Notes: generated by a model from the letters alone, not told the origin. Positions 44,627 to 54,985 are shown, counted from the first letter of the stretch. The stretch: DNA of 64,000 nt from Gimesia alba (GCF_007744675.1 NZ_CP036269.1:3637546-3701545); one strand, 5' to 3'. Translations and numbers: made by a program.

Positions 44627-45679
44627 TTGTCAGAACTCAAAACAGCACCAGATATGGCGGCTTTGGAAAAGCTGAGAGCGGCCCAGGAACGAATTCGGGA
44701 ACAGATCCGCACTGTCGTGATTGGTCAGGATGAGGTGGTCGAACAGCTTCTGGTCAGCATTTTAGCGGGCGGGCATTGTATTCTGGAAGGGGTACCCGGG
44801 TTAGCAAAAACGTTGCTGGTTTCGACGCTGGCAAAAAGTCTTTCGCTGGATTTTGGTCGGATTCAGTTCACGCCCGACCTGATGCCCGCTGATATCACCG
44901 GGACCGACGTCATTTATGAAGATCGGCAGTCCGGGACGCGCGAATTCAAATTTATCGAAGGTCCGATTTTCACAAATCTGCTTTTGGCGGATGAAATCAA
45001 CCGGACGCCACCTAAAACACAGGCCGCTCTGCTGCAGGGCATGCAGGAAAAGAATATTTCGGCCGGGACCAAACATTATCAACTCCCCCGCCCCTTCTTT
45101 GTGCTGGCGACACAGAATCCCATTGAGCAGGAAGGAACCTACCCTCTGCCAGAAGCGCAACTGGACCGGTTTTTGATGAAGATCATCGTCAAGTATCCGA
45201 CGCGGGATGAAGAGCGGTTGATCTATAAAACGGTCACCGGCGATGATCTTGTTGAGCCCGAGGCGACATTAACGGGAGAAGAAGTACTTGAGCTACAGCA
45301 TCTCGTCCGGCGTGTGCCCATCAGCGATTTCCTCGTGGACTACACGATGGATTTAATTCGTGCCACGCGTCGCGACAGTGAAGATGCTCCCGAATTTATC
45401 AACCGCTGGGTCCTCTGGGGCGCAGGCCCGCGTGGTGGTCAGTCTTTGATACTGGCTGCAAAAGCAAGAGCCGCTCTTTACGGTCGACCGGAAGTCACGG
45501 TCGAAGATTTACAGGCCGTCGCGAAGTCGGTGTTGCGGCATCGCATTGTGCTGTCTTACAACGCCGAGTCGGAAGGACAGACCGCGGATACCGTGATCGA
45601 AAAACTGATCGAAGAAACTCCATTACATCAGAGTGCGGCAGGAAAGGATGGACAGTATGAAAGAATACTTAAATCCTGA
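44627..45679 (+). CDS. MoxR-family AAA+ ATPase
   Basis: 350-residue AAA+ ATPase with Walker A GVPGLAKT (55-62), Walker B LLLADEINR (118-126), sensor 1 LATQNPIEQEGTYPLPEAQLDRF and a C-terminal lid domain. The start is TTG at 44627, with GGGGAG nearby. MoxR proteins work with VWA-domain partners as chaperones that assemble or activate metalloenzymes and envelope complexes. Its 3' end overlaps the DUF58 gene by 23 bases. The MoxR-DUF58-BatA-VWA order matches the Bat-type operon found in many bacteria. Confidence 0.95.
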   Translation: MSELKTAPDMAALEKLRAAQERIREQIRTVVIGQDEVVEQLLVSILAGGHCILEGVPGLAKTLLVSTLAKSLSLDFGRIQFTPDLMPADITGTDVIYEDRQSGTREFKFIEGPIFTNLLLADEINRTPPKTQAALLQGMQEKNISAGTKHYQLPRPFFVLATQNPIEQEGTYPLPEAQLDRFLMKIIVKYPTRDEERLIYKTVTGDDLVEPEATLTGEEVLELQHLVRRVPISDFLVDYTMDLIRATRRDSEDAPEFINRWVLWGAGPRGGQSLILAAKARAALYGRPEVTVEDLQAVAKSVLRHRIVLSYNAESEGQTADTVIEKLIEETPLHQSAAGKDGQYERILKS

Positions 45680-46640
45680 GATTGTCGGACGGATCGCGGG
45701 AATTGGCTTCAAAGCACGTCAGCCGGTAGAAGGTTCGATTGCGGGCTTGCATCGGAGTCCTTTGCACGGCTTGTCTCCGGAATTTGCCGACTATCGCAGT
45801 TACACGCCCGGTGATGATTTGAAAAATCTGGACTGGAAAGCGTACGCGCGGTCGGACCGGTTTTATATCAAACGCTTCGAAGAAGAATCGAATCTGCGGG
45901 CGGTATTTATCGTCGATTCCTCAAAGTCGATGGCCTATGGTGAGCCCACATTTTCTAAATTCGATTGTGCGGCTTCAATTGCGGTTTCGATGTCTGCAGT
46001 TCTATTAAAGCAGAGGGATGCCGTCGGGCTGGCCATTCTAAATGATCGGGTACAGCAGGATTTGCGAACCGGGAGTACTCCCTCGCATCTGGCAAAGTTC
46101 CAGGAAGTTTTGCAGCAGATTGAACTGCAGGGCGAAACGGATATCGGTCCGGCAGTATCGCAAGTGGCCGATCAGATTCACCGCCGCGGAGTTGTGGTCG
46201 TACTGTCCGATCTGTTGACGCCTCTCGATCCCTTTTATGAAGCCTTGGGGAAATTACAACACGCCGGTCATGAAATCATCGTCGGGCATATTCTGCATCG
46301 CGATGAAGTGGAGATGCCTTTCAAGGATTCCGTGATCTTCAAAGACATCGAAGGCGAGGAAGAAATCTTCGCGGAACCCTGGGCCTTTCACAAGGCATAT
46401 CAGGCGGCGATGGAAGAGTTCATCCAGGAAACGCGTCAGCGATGTCAGTACTGCGGCATTGATTACCTGCAGATTATGACCGACGACAATCTGGGGGGCG
46501 TCTTGAGTAGTTATTTGCATAACCGCCAGTTTGCTGGCGCAAAAACGCACCGGGGAAGGATGTCGTCCTTGGGCAGTCAGTCTGGTGATGATAATAAAAC
46601 AGAAAGTGTGACCGCGAACTCCCCTGCCCCTGATCAATAA
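45657..46640 (+). CDS. DUF58 domain protein (VWA-like)
   Basis: About 327 residues with the DUF58 signature SPEFADYRSYTPGDDLKNLDWKAYARSDRFYIKRFEEESN. A degenerate VWA core follows, with VDSSKSMAYG as MIDAS-like motif and VVLSDLL later. No TM segment is seen, so it is cytoplasmic. I chose ATG 45657 because AGGAAAGG sits nine bases upstream; the ATG at 45648 abuts that site and the GTG at 45633 lacks one. It overlaps moxR by 23 bases, which implies coupling. DUF58 proteins are the usual direct partner of MoxR ATPases. Confidence 0.92.
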   Translation: MKEYLNPEIVGRIAGIGFKARQPVEGSIAGLHRSPLHGLSPEFADYRSYTPGDDLKNLDWKAYARSDRFYIKRFEEESNLRAVFIVDSSKSMAYGEPTFSKFDCAASIAVSMSAVLLKQRDAVGLAILNDRVQQDLRTGSTPSHLAKFQEVLQQIELQGETDIGPAVSQVADQIHRRGVVVVLSDLLTPLDPFYEALGKLQHAGHEIIVGHILHRDEVEMPFKDSVIFKDIEGEEEIFAEPWAFHKAYQAAMEEFIQETRQRCQYCGIDYLQIMTDDNLGGVLSSYLHNRQFAGAKTHRGRMSSLGSQSGDDNKTESVTANSPAPDQ

Positions 46641-46677
46641 ACAACACAAAAACGGAAAGAGAATTTCGAGAACATAT

Positions 46678-48819
46678 ATGCAATTTCTGGCCCCCCTTTT
46701 ATTGACGGGAACCGTGTTAGCTTCGGCTCCCATCATTATCCACCTGTTAAACCGGCGACGGTTTATCCGCGTGGACTGGGCGCCGATGGAATATCTGAAA
46801 CTAACGCTGAAAACGAATAAACGTCGGTTGCGACTGGAACAATGGTTATTGTTAGCGATAAGAACGCTGGCAGTGCTGGCGTTGTTTTTGGCGGTGGCTC
46901 GTCCGATTAGTTCCGGGACGAATCTGGCGGGATTCCTGGCGGTCGAAGGTCGCGCCAGCCGGGTGATCGTGATTGATGATTCACTGAGTATGTCCTATCA
47001 GACGGGGGAACAGCCGGCTTTTGAACGGGCCAAAAATGCGGCCCGGCAGGTGCTGAATCAACTGGGGCCGCAAGATTCCGTTTCCGTAGTACTGGCGTCA
47101 AACCCTGCACAGCCCTTGGTGCGGATGAGTCATCTGGAAGAGAATGAAACAAACAAACTCATTGCGCGGATTAATGAGCTGTCTAACTGTCAGATGGCCA
47201 GCCATTGGATTTCCACACTGGAAGACATTGATCGGCAGCTTCAGGAAGCAACATTTCCCGTCAAAGAAGTGATCATCGTTACCGACCTGTGGGCCGCTGG
47301 CTGGACGGTCGAAGTCCGCGATCTGTTTGACCGCTGGTCGCAGGAACAAGTCACCGTACGGTTCATCGATATTGGAGAAGAACCTGCGGGCAACCGGGTA
47401 TTGCATTCACTGGAACTGGACAGCCGGATTGCGCTGGTGGATCAGGAAGTCAAATTGACGGCGGTGATTGAGAACGCCGGGGGAGAACCGCTGAAGTCGG
47501 GACAGGCGTTGCTGACCGTTGATGGAAATGTGACGCCGGTGACACTACCTGAAATTCCGGCTGAAAAAACCGTCAATGTTCCGGTGAGTGTGCGCTTTGA
47601 TCAGGCCGGGCAGCATGTCGTTTCGTTGAGTATTCCTAACGATCAGCTTTTGGAAGATAACATTCAGCACAAAATTATCAACGTGCGTCAAATGGTCGAT
47701 GTAGTGCTCGTCGATGGAGAGCCGGGACTGAATCCGTTTGAAAGTGAGACCGATTTTCTGGCGTTGGCACTGTCCGCCGGGAATTCTAACTGGCAGGTGA
47801 CGCAGGCGGAAAGTTCGACCTGGAAGACTCAACTGCTCACGGCTCCCGATTTGATCGTGCTGGCGAACGTCGATCAATTGTCGAAAGAACGTGTTAAGGA
47901 GCTGGAAGAACTGGTATCGCTGGGAACGGGTTTGATGATTTTCGCCGGCGATCAATGCGATCTGGAATTGTATAACGAGAGACTCTTCAAAGGGGGTAAA
48001 GGTCTCCTCCCCGCCCGGATCCATAAGATTAAAGATTTATCGTCACAAGGGCTGGTGATCGAGCCGATTGCCGATTCGCCCATTGAGATGCTGAAAGGAC
48101 TCACACCAGAACTGTTGAGCCGGGTCCGGCCCCGCCGCTTTGCGGATGTGACCCTCGATCCCAACGCAGACCAGCAGCAGGTACGCGTGCTGGCACGGTG
48201 GAATGATGCGCAGCAGTCGCCAGCGGTGCTTGAGAAACGGTTTGGTGAGGGGCGCGTGTTGTTCTGGACAACCACTGCAGACAAAAGCTGGAGCGACTGG
48301 CCGGCGGAAGCGAGTTTTGTGCTGGCGATGCGTGTCGCGGCACAGGAGATTGCGGCGGAGATTCAGCGTGGTGAGAATTTAATCGCGGGGGAGCCGATTC
48401 ACTTTGAACTGGAAACAGTCACCCCACCCAAATCGGGTGATTTACTTTGGCTGGATCGGGAGTTGAGCCCGCGTGAGATTACTTTCGGGACGATCGATGA
48501 AACAAAAACGATGTTGAGTTCCGCCCCGATTCGCTTTGCGGGAGTGGTGGAAGCGACGTGGCAGGATACGCAGCTTGGTGACCAGTCACAGAAGTTTGCG
48601 ATTAACGCCAATGTGGAAGATTCTCTGCAGAAAAAACTGAATGAGCAAGCCTTGCAGCAGTTTTTAGGGCGCATGCCGTTAAAGTTGATTCGCTACCAGG
48701 GGAAAGAAATGGACCTGTCCACAGACGGGACCGAATTGTGGCGGTATCTGGCGGTGTTGTTACTGGGATGTTTAATATCAGAAAGTATGCTGGCGACCTG
48801 GATCGGTCGGCGGCGGTAA
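46678..48819 (+). CDS. BatA-like membrane protein with VWA domain
   Basis: 713 residues. The N-terminus is a BatA domain: FLAPLLLTGTVLASAPIIIHLLNRRRFIRVDWAPMEYL, then RLRLEQWLLLAIRTLAVLALFLAVARP, giving two TM helices (about 5-24 and 60-78). A VWA domain runs from about 97 (VIVIDDSLSMSYQ) to about 250. A beta-rich CARDB-like section and an alpha/beta segment follow (VDVVLVDGEPGLNPFESETDFLALAL). A C-terminal TM helix (YLAVLLLGCLISESMLATWI) ends the protein. The bulk is predicted outside the cytoplasm. This is the third component of the MoxR-DUF58-BatA core, and the next VWA protein starts 16 bases later. Confidence 0.9.
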   Translation: MQFLAPLLLTGTVLASAPIIIHLLNRRRFIRVDWAPMEYLKLTLKTNKRRLRLEQWLLLAIRTLAVLALFLAVARPISSGTNLAGFLAVEGRASRVIVIDDSLSMSYQTGEQPAFERAKNAARQVLNQLGPQDSVSVVLASNPAQPLVRMSHLEENETNKLIARINELSNCQMASHWISTLEDIDRQLQEATFPVKEVIIVTDLWAAGWTVEVRDLFDRWSQEQVTVRFIDIGEEPAGNRVLHSLELDSRIALVDQEVKLTAVIENAGGEPLKSGQALLTVDGNVTPVTLPEIPAEKTVNVPVSVRFDQAGQHVVSLSIPNDQLLEDNIQHKIINVRQMVDVVLVDGEPGLNPFESETDFLALALSAGNSNWQVTQAESSTWKTQLLTAPDLIVLANVDQLSKERVKELEELVSLGTGLMIFAGDQCDLELYNERLFKGGKGLLPARIHKIKDLSSQGLVIEPIADSPIEMLKGLTPELLSRVRPRRFADVTLDPNADQQQVRVLARWNDAQQSPAVLEKRFGEGRVLFWTTTADKSWSDWPAEASFVLAMRVAAQEIAAEIQRGENLIAGEPIHFELETVTPPKSGDLLWLDRELSPREITFGTIDETKTMLSSAPIRFAGVVEATWQDTQLGDQSQKFAINANVEDSLQKKLNEQALQQFLGRMPLKLIRYQGKEMDLSTDGTELWRYLAVLLLGCLISESMLATWIGRRR

Positions 48820-48835
48820 TTAGAGAGATGCGACA

Positions 48836-51250
48836 TTGAGTAAGTTTCTGGAAATCCTGTTTGGCGTTCAATCTTCGTCCTGGACCGAAGGCGGCCACTG
48901 GTCCGCTCAATGGGTGGGGCTGCCGACCGGGGACTGGATGTTGCTGTTGATTGCCGGGATTCTGGTGCTCGTTGCTGGTGGCTGGTGGCTTTACAAGCGG
49001 GATGCGCAACAGGTTCCCGCAGGGCGTCGCTATTTGTTGTATGCGATTCGGGTTTCGATTCTGCTGCTGGTGGTGGCGATGTTGCTGGAACCGATTCTGG
49101 TGCTCAGTAAAGAGGAAAAGATTCCTTCGCACCTGCTGGTTCTGCTCGATACTTCGCTGTCGATGTCCTTGAAAGACGCCTGGAAAGATGATGAAAAAGC
49201 GATGGACGTTTCGCGCAAACTGGGAATGTCTGCCAATACCGATGCGTTGCGTCAAATGAACCGGATGCAGTTGGCGCAAAAACTAATCAATGAATCGTTT
49301 GTCAAAGATCTTACGGCTGACGGGACGCGGACGGTGCACCTGCATGGGTTTTCGGACAAGTTCGATCCGGAATCACTAAAGCTGACTGAAGAATGGAAGA
49401 CCGGCGGCACGGGAACGGCGATTGCCAGTTCGCTCCGTCAGGCGCTGCTGTCGTATACGGGAATGCCGCTCTCAGGAGTGTTGCTGATCAGCGACGGTCA
49501 GTCGACGGCGGGGGAACCGCCTGAAGAAGTGTTGCAGATGCTCTCCGATGAAGGCGTACCACTGGTGACGGTCGGCGTGGGAACAACCGATGGACCGCGG
49601 AACGCCGCGATCAGCCAACTGGAAGCCAGTCCGGTGGTATTTGTACAGGATACGAATGAGCTGACCGTGCATATCGAGTCGCGCGGCATGCAGGCCGAGT
49701 CCGCGACGCTGCTGATTGAACAACGCCGCAACGGCGGTCCCTGGCAGGAATTTGCACGCGAAGAGATCGTGCTGAATCTGGATGGTCAGTTACAGCCCAA
49801 AACATATCAATTTAGCGAAACGAAAACCGGTAAGCTGGAGTTTCGCGCAAAACTGATGGATACCGGTCCGGAAATTTCTCAAGATGATAATCTGGCCTCG
49901 GCGGAAGTCCGCGTGATCCGTCAGCGATTGAATGTGCTGTTCATTGCCGGTTCGACATTTCCTGAAGTGCAGTTCCTGCGAAACACGTTTCTGCGCGATC
50001 GACAGATTAATCTCTCCTCCTGGTTGATGGCCGCGGATAAGACGTACGAACATCCGGGCGACTTACCCATCCGCCGCCTGCCGGTGACCCAGGAAGAGTT
50101 GAATGATTACGACTGCGTGATTTTGTATGATCCCGATCCGACACAATGGCCGGTGAACTTCCCTGACTTGTTGACGAACTTCGTTACCAAAGCGGGCGGC
50201 GGTCTGGTGTATATTGCCGGCGAAATGCAGACGGCCCAGATGTTCGATCGCCAGTCCGATCCTTCACTCAGTTGGTTGAATCTGCTGCCCGTGATCCGGG
50301 AACCGGGGTTGTTCCGGTCGCAGGTGCAAATCCGCTTGAGTGCTCGTTCTCCCTGGAAACTGGATGTGACCGATCAGGGTTTTCAGGATCCCATCTTTAC
50401 CTTTTCAACGGATCGACAGGCGAATGAGCAGGCTTTGAAAAATCTGCCCGGCATGTTCTGGCATTTTCCAGTCACGAAAGCCAAGCCGGGTGCGACAGTG
50501 CTTGCGGTGCACGCAGATCCTCGGATGCGAAATGAATATGGTCAGGAAGTATTAATCGCCTCCCAACGCGTGGGGCCTGGCTGGTCGATCTTTATCGGTT
50601 TCGACAGTACCTATCGCTGGCGTTATATGGACGAGCAGTTTTTTGATGGCTTCTGGGCACGCGTGGTCGATCGAGCCGGTCGCAGCAAGCAACTGGGGGG
50701 GAATTATCCGTTTCGGCTTTCCACACCCCAGGCGACCTATCAACCGGGGGGACAGGCAAAGATCGTGGCTCGTTTTCTGGATGAATCTCAGATGGAGCCC
50801 GGTTTGCAGCGTCTGTATGGTGAAGTGGAACGAGGCGACGATCAGCCGATTCCATTAACGTTGAACGCCGGTAATAAAGCCGGAGACTTTTCCACAACGT
50901 TTCCGGTTTCCCAGCCGGGAACGTATTTTGTGCGTGTCTGGTTAGGTGATGAGGCCGCCGGTGCGACGGTCAAAGCAGCGACAATGCCGATCAAAGTGGA
51001 ATTTCCGAATAAAGAGCTGGAAAACCCGGCTCTGGATGAAGCCTTTTTACAGACGATGGCGGTTTCGACAGGCGGCCGCGTGTATCAGATTTCGGAAGCA
51101 GACGAGATTGTGAATGCGTTCAAGATCAAGCAGGTCTCCCGCTTGCTGGAAGAGCGTCAGGAGATCTGGGATGCCCCAATTTTTTATATCTTGATTTTTG
51201 GTTTACTGGTTTCCGAGTGGATTCTACGAAAATGGTGCCGCCTGATTTAG
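48836..51250 (+). CDS. VWA-type membrane protein with glutamine-amidotransferase-like region
   Basis: 804 residues. Two N-terminal TM helices (about 33-52, MLLLIAGILVLVAGGWWLY, and 65-85, RVSILLLVVAMLLEPILV) are followed by a VWA domain with MIDAS LDTSLSMSL near 103 and LLISDGQSTAGEP near 217. Then come a CARDB-like beta domain and a class-I glutamine-amidotransferase-like alpha/beta domain (about 360-500) without the catalytic Cys-His set. The protein ends in a TM helix (FYILIFGLLVSEWIL). The start is TTG at 48836; the ATG at 48828 hits a stop after two codons. It is a paralogue in layout of the preceding BatA-like gene, and the pair probably forms a membrane heteromer. Confidence 0.87.
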   Translation: MSKFLEILFGVQSSSWTEGGHWSAQWVGLPTGDWMLLLIAGILVLVAGGWWLYKRDAQQVPAGRRYLLYAIRVSILLLVVAMLLEPILVLSKEEKIPSHLLVLLDTSLSMSLKDAWKDDEKAMDVSRKLGMSANTDALRQMNRMQLAQKLINESFVKDLTADGTRTVHLHGFSDKFDPESLKLTEEWKTGGTGTAIASSLRQALLSYTGMPLSGVLLISDGQSTAGEPPEEVLQMLSDEGVPLVTVGVGTTDGPRNAAISQLEASPVVFVQDTNELTVHIESRGMQAESATLLIEQRRNGGPWQEFAREEIVLNLDGQLQPKTYQFSETKTGKLEFRAKLMDTGPEISQDDNLASAEVRVIRQRLNVLFIAGSTFPEVQFLRNTFLRDRQINLSSWLMAADKTYEHPGDLPIRRLPVTQEELNDYDCVILYDPDPTQWPVNFPDLLTNFVTKAGGGLVYIAGEMQTAQMFDRQSDPSLSWLNLLPVIREPGLFRSQVQIRLSARSPWKLDVTDQGFQDPIFTFSTDRQANEQALKNLPGMFWHFPVTKAKPGATVLAVHADPRMRNEYGQEVLIASQRVGPGWSIFIGFDSTYRWRYMDEQFFDGFWARVVDRAGRSKQLGGNYPFRLSTPQATYQPGGQAKIVARFLDESQMEPGLQRLYGEVERGDDQPIPLTLNAGNKAGDFSTTFPVSQPGTYFVRVWLGDEAAGATVKAATMPIKVEFPNKELENPALDEAFLQTMAVSTGGRVYQISEADEIVNAFKIKQVSRLLEERQEIWDAPIFYILIFGLLVSEWILRKWCRLI

Positions 51251-51284
51251 GGCGGCTTTGATGTGTCACTGGAGTGAATCGTTT

Positions 51285-53471
51285 ATGTCCCGCGTTCAGC
51301 AGTCGAATGAGTTCGAAGCGTTACAAACCGCGATTTCCGGGAAACTGGAAACCGTGGGGAGTGCGTTGCGCCGGCATACACTGCTCGAAGCGACGGCCCG
51401 CATCTTGTTGGCGCTGTTGGGGCTGGGCTGTTTGTCACTGCTGTTTGACTGGTGGCTGGAACTGAGTCTGGTGGCGCGGAGCCTGTATCTGTTATTGGGC
51501 GTTGGCGTGGTCGGTTATCTGATCTATCAGTACGTCTATCAGCCACTGCGGGTTTCGCTGTCTCCCATTGAAATTGCAAATCTGATCGATCGAACCAAAA
51601 AAGTGAAACCCGAGCAGGCGATTGCGCCACGTGTTGCCAGTGTGTTACAACTGCCGACGCATCTCGCGGAAACAGAACAGTCGGAGCCGATGATTGAGCG
51701 GGCTGTACAGGAAAACTATCAGCGACTCAGTCAATTTCCGTTTCAAGACTCGATCGACCCTCGGCATACGAAACGCTGCTTACTGGCGCTGCTGGCTGCG
51801 ATTTTGATTCCCATCTGCTTTGTGGTTGTTCTCCCTGAGGCGGCGCGATTGTGGAGTCAGCGGTGGTTGCTCGGTTCGAATGAACCCTGGCCACGAAATA
51901 CGCATTTAACAGTGGTCGGGCTTCAAGACGGACAGTGGATCATTCCGCGTGGTGAAACCGCGACATTGCAGGTGCAAGCGGAAGACGAAGAACAGACTAC
52001 GGAAAGCGTGTGGCTGTATCTGCAAAGCGAAGACGGCGAGAGTGAAACAATCACGATGAATCGGTTTCAGACGGGCGATTTCCGGTATGAACTGCCTCCC
52101 CTGCAGTTACCGTTGAAAGCCTATGCCTGGGGCGGCGATGCCGCGACCGAGCCGTTTGAGATTGTTCCCATTGATCGTCCGCGGATTACGGATTTGAAGA
52201 TCAAAGCGACGCATCCTCGTTTGTCAGAACCATTTGTGTCACATTTTTCTGCCAGTGAGGGAAATGTGAGGCTGTTACCTCAATCGGAAGTCACGTTGGA
52301 ATTAACGACAAATGTCAAAGTCCGCCAGATTGACGTTGATTCTGAGGACGTTTCGTTACAATGGGAGAGTACAGATGGTACGCATTTTCAAACAACGTGG
52401 ACGCATGATAAACCAGTCAGTTTCAAGCTGACATTGCACTCTGCAGAACATGAAATTAATTCGCATCCCCGACCTGTGTCAATCGGTGTGCAGCCGGATC
52501 GCAGTCCACGATTGAGTTTTCGTTATTCAGGAGTACGGCAACGCATTACGCCCGAAGCGACGATCCCGTTTTCGATTATTGCCCGTGATGATTTTGGGGT
52601 TCGACTGGTGGGCATGACATCGATGCTGCCTTTCTCCGGAACCGATTCAAGGGAGAAGCCCGAAGCGGAATCAGAGACAGAGGGGGAGAACGCGAAAGAA
52701 ACAGTCAAAACGGCGCCCGTAAAAATAAAGAATCAACGGGAATATCCTGTGTATGGCCCCGCCGATCCCGCGGTGGAGACGGTGATTGATGACGAACGAC
52801 AGGTTTCGATTGCAGAGATGAAATTAAAACCGGGGGCGGTGATCACGTTTCAGAGTCATGCAGAAGATAATTGTTATACCGGAATTCAGAAAACGAGTTC
52901 GCGGCAGTTGGTCTTTCGGGTTGTGAAGCCAGAAGAGCTGTTTCGTGAAATATTGTTACGACAACAACAATTGCGTTCCCGTTTGCGGAAAGCCCGGGAT
53001 CAGGCAGAACAGCTAAGAGACAATTTAAAACAGGCGACGAGTCTGGAACAGGCGGCCGAGTGGATGCGGCAACATCAATTGGTCCGTCGCGAAGTGGGCC
53101 AGGTCAGCCATGCTTTGAATGGTTCTGTGGAAGAAATGAAATTGAACAAACTGGGAGGGGAAGAAACTTATCAATTGATCGAGCAATCAGTGCTTAAGCC
53201 TTTGGAAAGTCTGCATCAGCGGGAGATGGAACAGCAAAGGCAGTCGCTGGAAACGTTACGAAGCGAGTCCCCTGACCCGATAGAACAGATTACATCGCGT
53301 CAGGATCAGATCTTAGAGTCATTAGATAAAATCTTGAATAACATGGCACAGTGGGACAGTTTTATTGATGTGGTAAATCAATTGAACGCCGTGATTAAGT
53401 TGGAACAACTCGTCAAAGAAAAGACCGAAGAGCTCAAGAAGAAACAGGTCGATTCCATTTTCGATAATTAA
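51285..53471 (+). CDS. Large two-TM protein, DUF4175-like
   Basis: About 728 residues from ATG 51285 (GGAG ten bases upstream). Two TM helices near the N-terminus (ARILLALLGLGCLSLLFDWWL and LYLLLGVGVVGYLIYQYVY) and a third at about 162-185 (LLALLAAILIPICFVVVL) bound a short loop. A long extracytoplasmic beta-rich part with Ig-like sections follows (about 200-570), then a Gln/Glu/Leu-rich coiled coil (about 575-728). The layout recalls DUF4175 proteins found with MoxR/VWA genes. The coiled coil, in common with the next gene, suggests the two proteins pair. No enzymatic motif seen. Confidence 0.8.
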   Translation: MSRVQQSNEFEALQTAISGKLETVGSALRRHTLLEATARILLALLGLGCLSLLFDWWLELSLVARSLYLLLGVGVVGYLIYQYVYQPLRVSLSPIEIANLIDRTKKVKPEQAIAPRVASVLQLPTHLAETEQSEPMIERAVQENYQRLSQFPFQDSIDPRHTKRCLLALLAAILIPICFVVVLPEAARLWSQRWLLGSNEPWPRNTHLTVVGLQDGQWIIPRGETATLQVQAEDEEQTTESVWLYLQSEDGESETITMNRFQTGDFRYELPPLQLPLKAYAWGGDAATEPFEIVPIDRPRITDLKIKATHPRLSEPFVSHFSASEGNVRLLPQSEVTLELTTNVKVRQIDVDSEDVSLQWESTDGTHFQTTWTHDKPVSFKLTLHSAEHEINSHPRPVSIGVQPDRSPRLSFRYSGVRQRITPEATIPFSIIARDDFGVRLVGMTSMLPFSGTDSREKPEAESETEGENAKETVKTAPVKIKNQREYPVYGPADPAVETVIDDERQVSIAEMKLKPGAVITFQSHAEDNCYTGIQKTSSRQLVFRVVKPEELFREILLRQQQLRSRLRKARDQAEQLRDNLKQATSLEQAAEWMRQHQLVRREVGQVSHALNGSVEEMKLNKLGGEETYQLIEQSVLKPLESLHQREMEQQRQSLETLRSESPDPIEQITSRQDQILESLDKILNNMAQWDSFIDVVNQLNAVIKLEQLVKEKTEELKKKQVDSIFDN

Positions 53472-53524
53472 ATAGTGAAACCTGCCGTTGGTTTCAATGA
53501 CCCCCTGTTATGGAGGTGAGGGAA

Positions 53525-54985
53525 ATGCACAAAAGGCAAATAGTGACTGTGATGGGACTCGCGTTTTTCGTGGCGTGTTCGACACTGCTCTTATCAGCGA
53601 ATGCAGCAGACAAAACAGAAACCGTCTCCAAAGAGGCAGACAAATCAGCAGAGAAAATTGCGCCACAGAAACGGATTCAGTTTGAACAGGACAAAGCGAA
53701 AGCGCACATGCAGGAACTGGAAGAACGCATGTTTCGGCTCTCCAAACTGATCCAGGAATCGCAGCCTGAAGATGCGGCGCGGCTCTTATTAGGCTTGCGC
53801 AAAGCACGCGAACAGTTGATTCTGGACCGAATGGGCGAAGCATCCAAGATGCTGGACAATCTGAAACTGGATCAGGCCAACAAGGAACAGAAAGAAATTC
53901 TGGTTCTGCTGGAAGAGTTGAAAAAGCTATTACTCACGGCGGACATTGGTCTGGAACTGAAGCTGGAACAACTGCGGAAATTGATTAACTCGCGCGAGAC
54001 TTTGAACAAATTACTCAAAAAAGAGGAATTACAGCTCTCGAATACGCTGGATCAGCAGAAGAAGCAGGAAAACAAAAAAGAGCTGAAGGCGCTGGAGACC
54101 AGCGAACAACGCAACCAGAAATCGGCTGAAAATCTGGAGCAGCAGTTACGCGAATTTGGTGCCGGTTCCAAGGGAATCTGCAATTCTCTGGCGGGGGCAG
54201 GCAAATGTATGGGGGGCGCTTGCAAAAGCCTGGGAGAATCCAAGCCGAAGCCCGCCTCAAAGGACCAGAAAAAAGCGATCGAGCAACTCAGCAAAGCACA
54301 GCTGGAAACGAAAAAACTGGAAGATCAGCTTCGCAGTGAAGTCGAGGCATTGGTGCGTCAGCGAGTGATGGACCAGTTGCAGGATATGATCACGCAGCAG
54401 AAGCAGATTCGAGATGTGACGACTAAACTACAGGATCGTGTGGCGCAGAAGCAAAAACAGGCCTTGGTAGCGGTCAGACGGTTGTCGGTGTCGGAAGAAA
54501 AAATCATCGGTCTCTGTATGGAAGCAATCGAGCTTTGTGAGCTGACCCAGTTTAGCCTGGTGCTGCCGATCGCCCTGGGGGCCGTTCAGGAACAGATGGA
54601 ATTTGTGAATGAAGGATTACTGCATAGCAAAGCCGACAAAGAGATGATCAACGATCAGAAACAGATTGAAGCTGATCTGCAAGCACTCTTGGATGCCATG
54701 ATCGAAGCGTCGCGGCCATCCAATAAACAAGGGGGCGGTCAATGCAAAGGCTGTAAAGGCAATCGAAATAAATTGCTGGCCGAAGTCAAAATGTTACGCT
54801 GGATGCAGTATTCGGTGCATCAGCGGACAGAGAGACTGGATCGGGAGATTGACAAGAAACAGATCTCAGAAACGGCGCTGCAGGAACGGATTAATTTACT
54901 GACCACGCGACAAAAAGAGATCGATTCGATTACCGGGCGGTTACACAGCATGACCTGTCCTGATTGTCTGACAGGAGGCGAATAA
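53525..54985 (+). CDS. Exported coiled-coil protein with CxxC-type cysteine clusters
   Basis: About 486 residues; the start is ATG 53525, with a strong GGAGGTGAGGG. A signal peptide (about 1-25, VTVMGLAFFVACSTLLLSANA) leads to almost continuous coiled coil rich in Glu/Lys/Leu/Gln. Three cysteine clusters interrupt it: CNSLAGAGKCMGGACKSLG (about 215-235), CKGCKGNRNK (about 405-410) and a terminal CPDCLTGGE. The last two are CxxC pairs that could form zinc-binding knuckles or redox disulphides. No known family recognised. Its stop overlaps the start of the next gene (TAATG). It is probably a structural partner of the VWA membrane proteins. Confidence 0.78.
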   Translation: MHKRQIVTVMGLAFFVACSTLLLSANAADKTETVSKEADKSAEKIAPQKRIQFEQDKAKAHMQELEERMFRLSKLIQESQPEDAARLLLGLRKAREQLILDRMGEASKMLDNLKLDQANKEQKEILVLLEELKKLLLTADIGLELKLEQLRKLINSRETLNKLLKKEELQLSNTLDQQKKQENKKELKALETSEQRNQKSAENLEQQLREFGAGSKGICNSLAGAGKCMGGACKSLGESKPKPASKDQKKAIEQLSKAQLETKKLEDQLRSEVEALVRQRVMDQLQDMITQQKQIRDVTTKLQDRVAQKQKQALVAVRRLSVSEEKIIGLCMEAIELCELTQFSLVLPIALGAVQEQMEFVNEGLLHSKADKEMINDQKQIEADLQALLDAMIEASRPSNKQGGGQCKGCKGNRNKLLAEVKMLRWMQYSVHQRTERLDREIDKKQISETALQERINLLTTRQKEIDSITGRLHSMTCPDCLTGGE

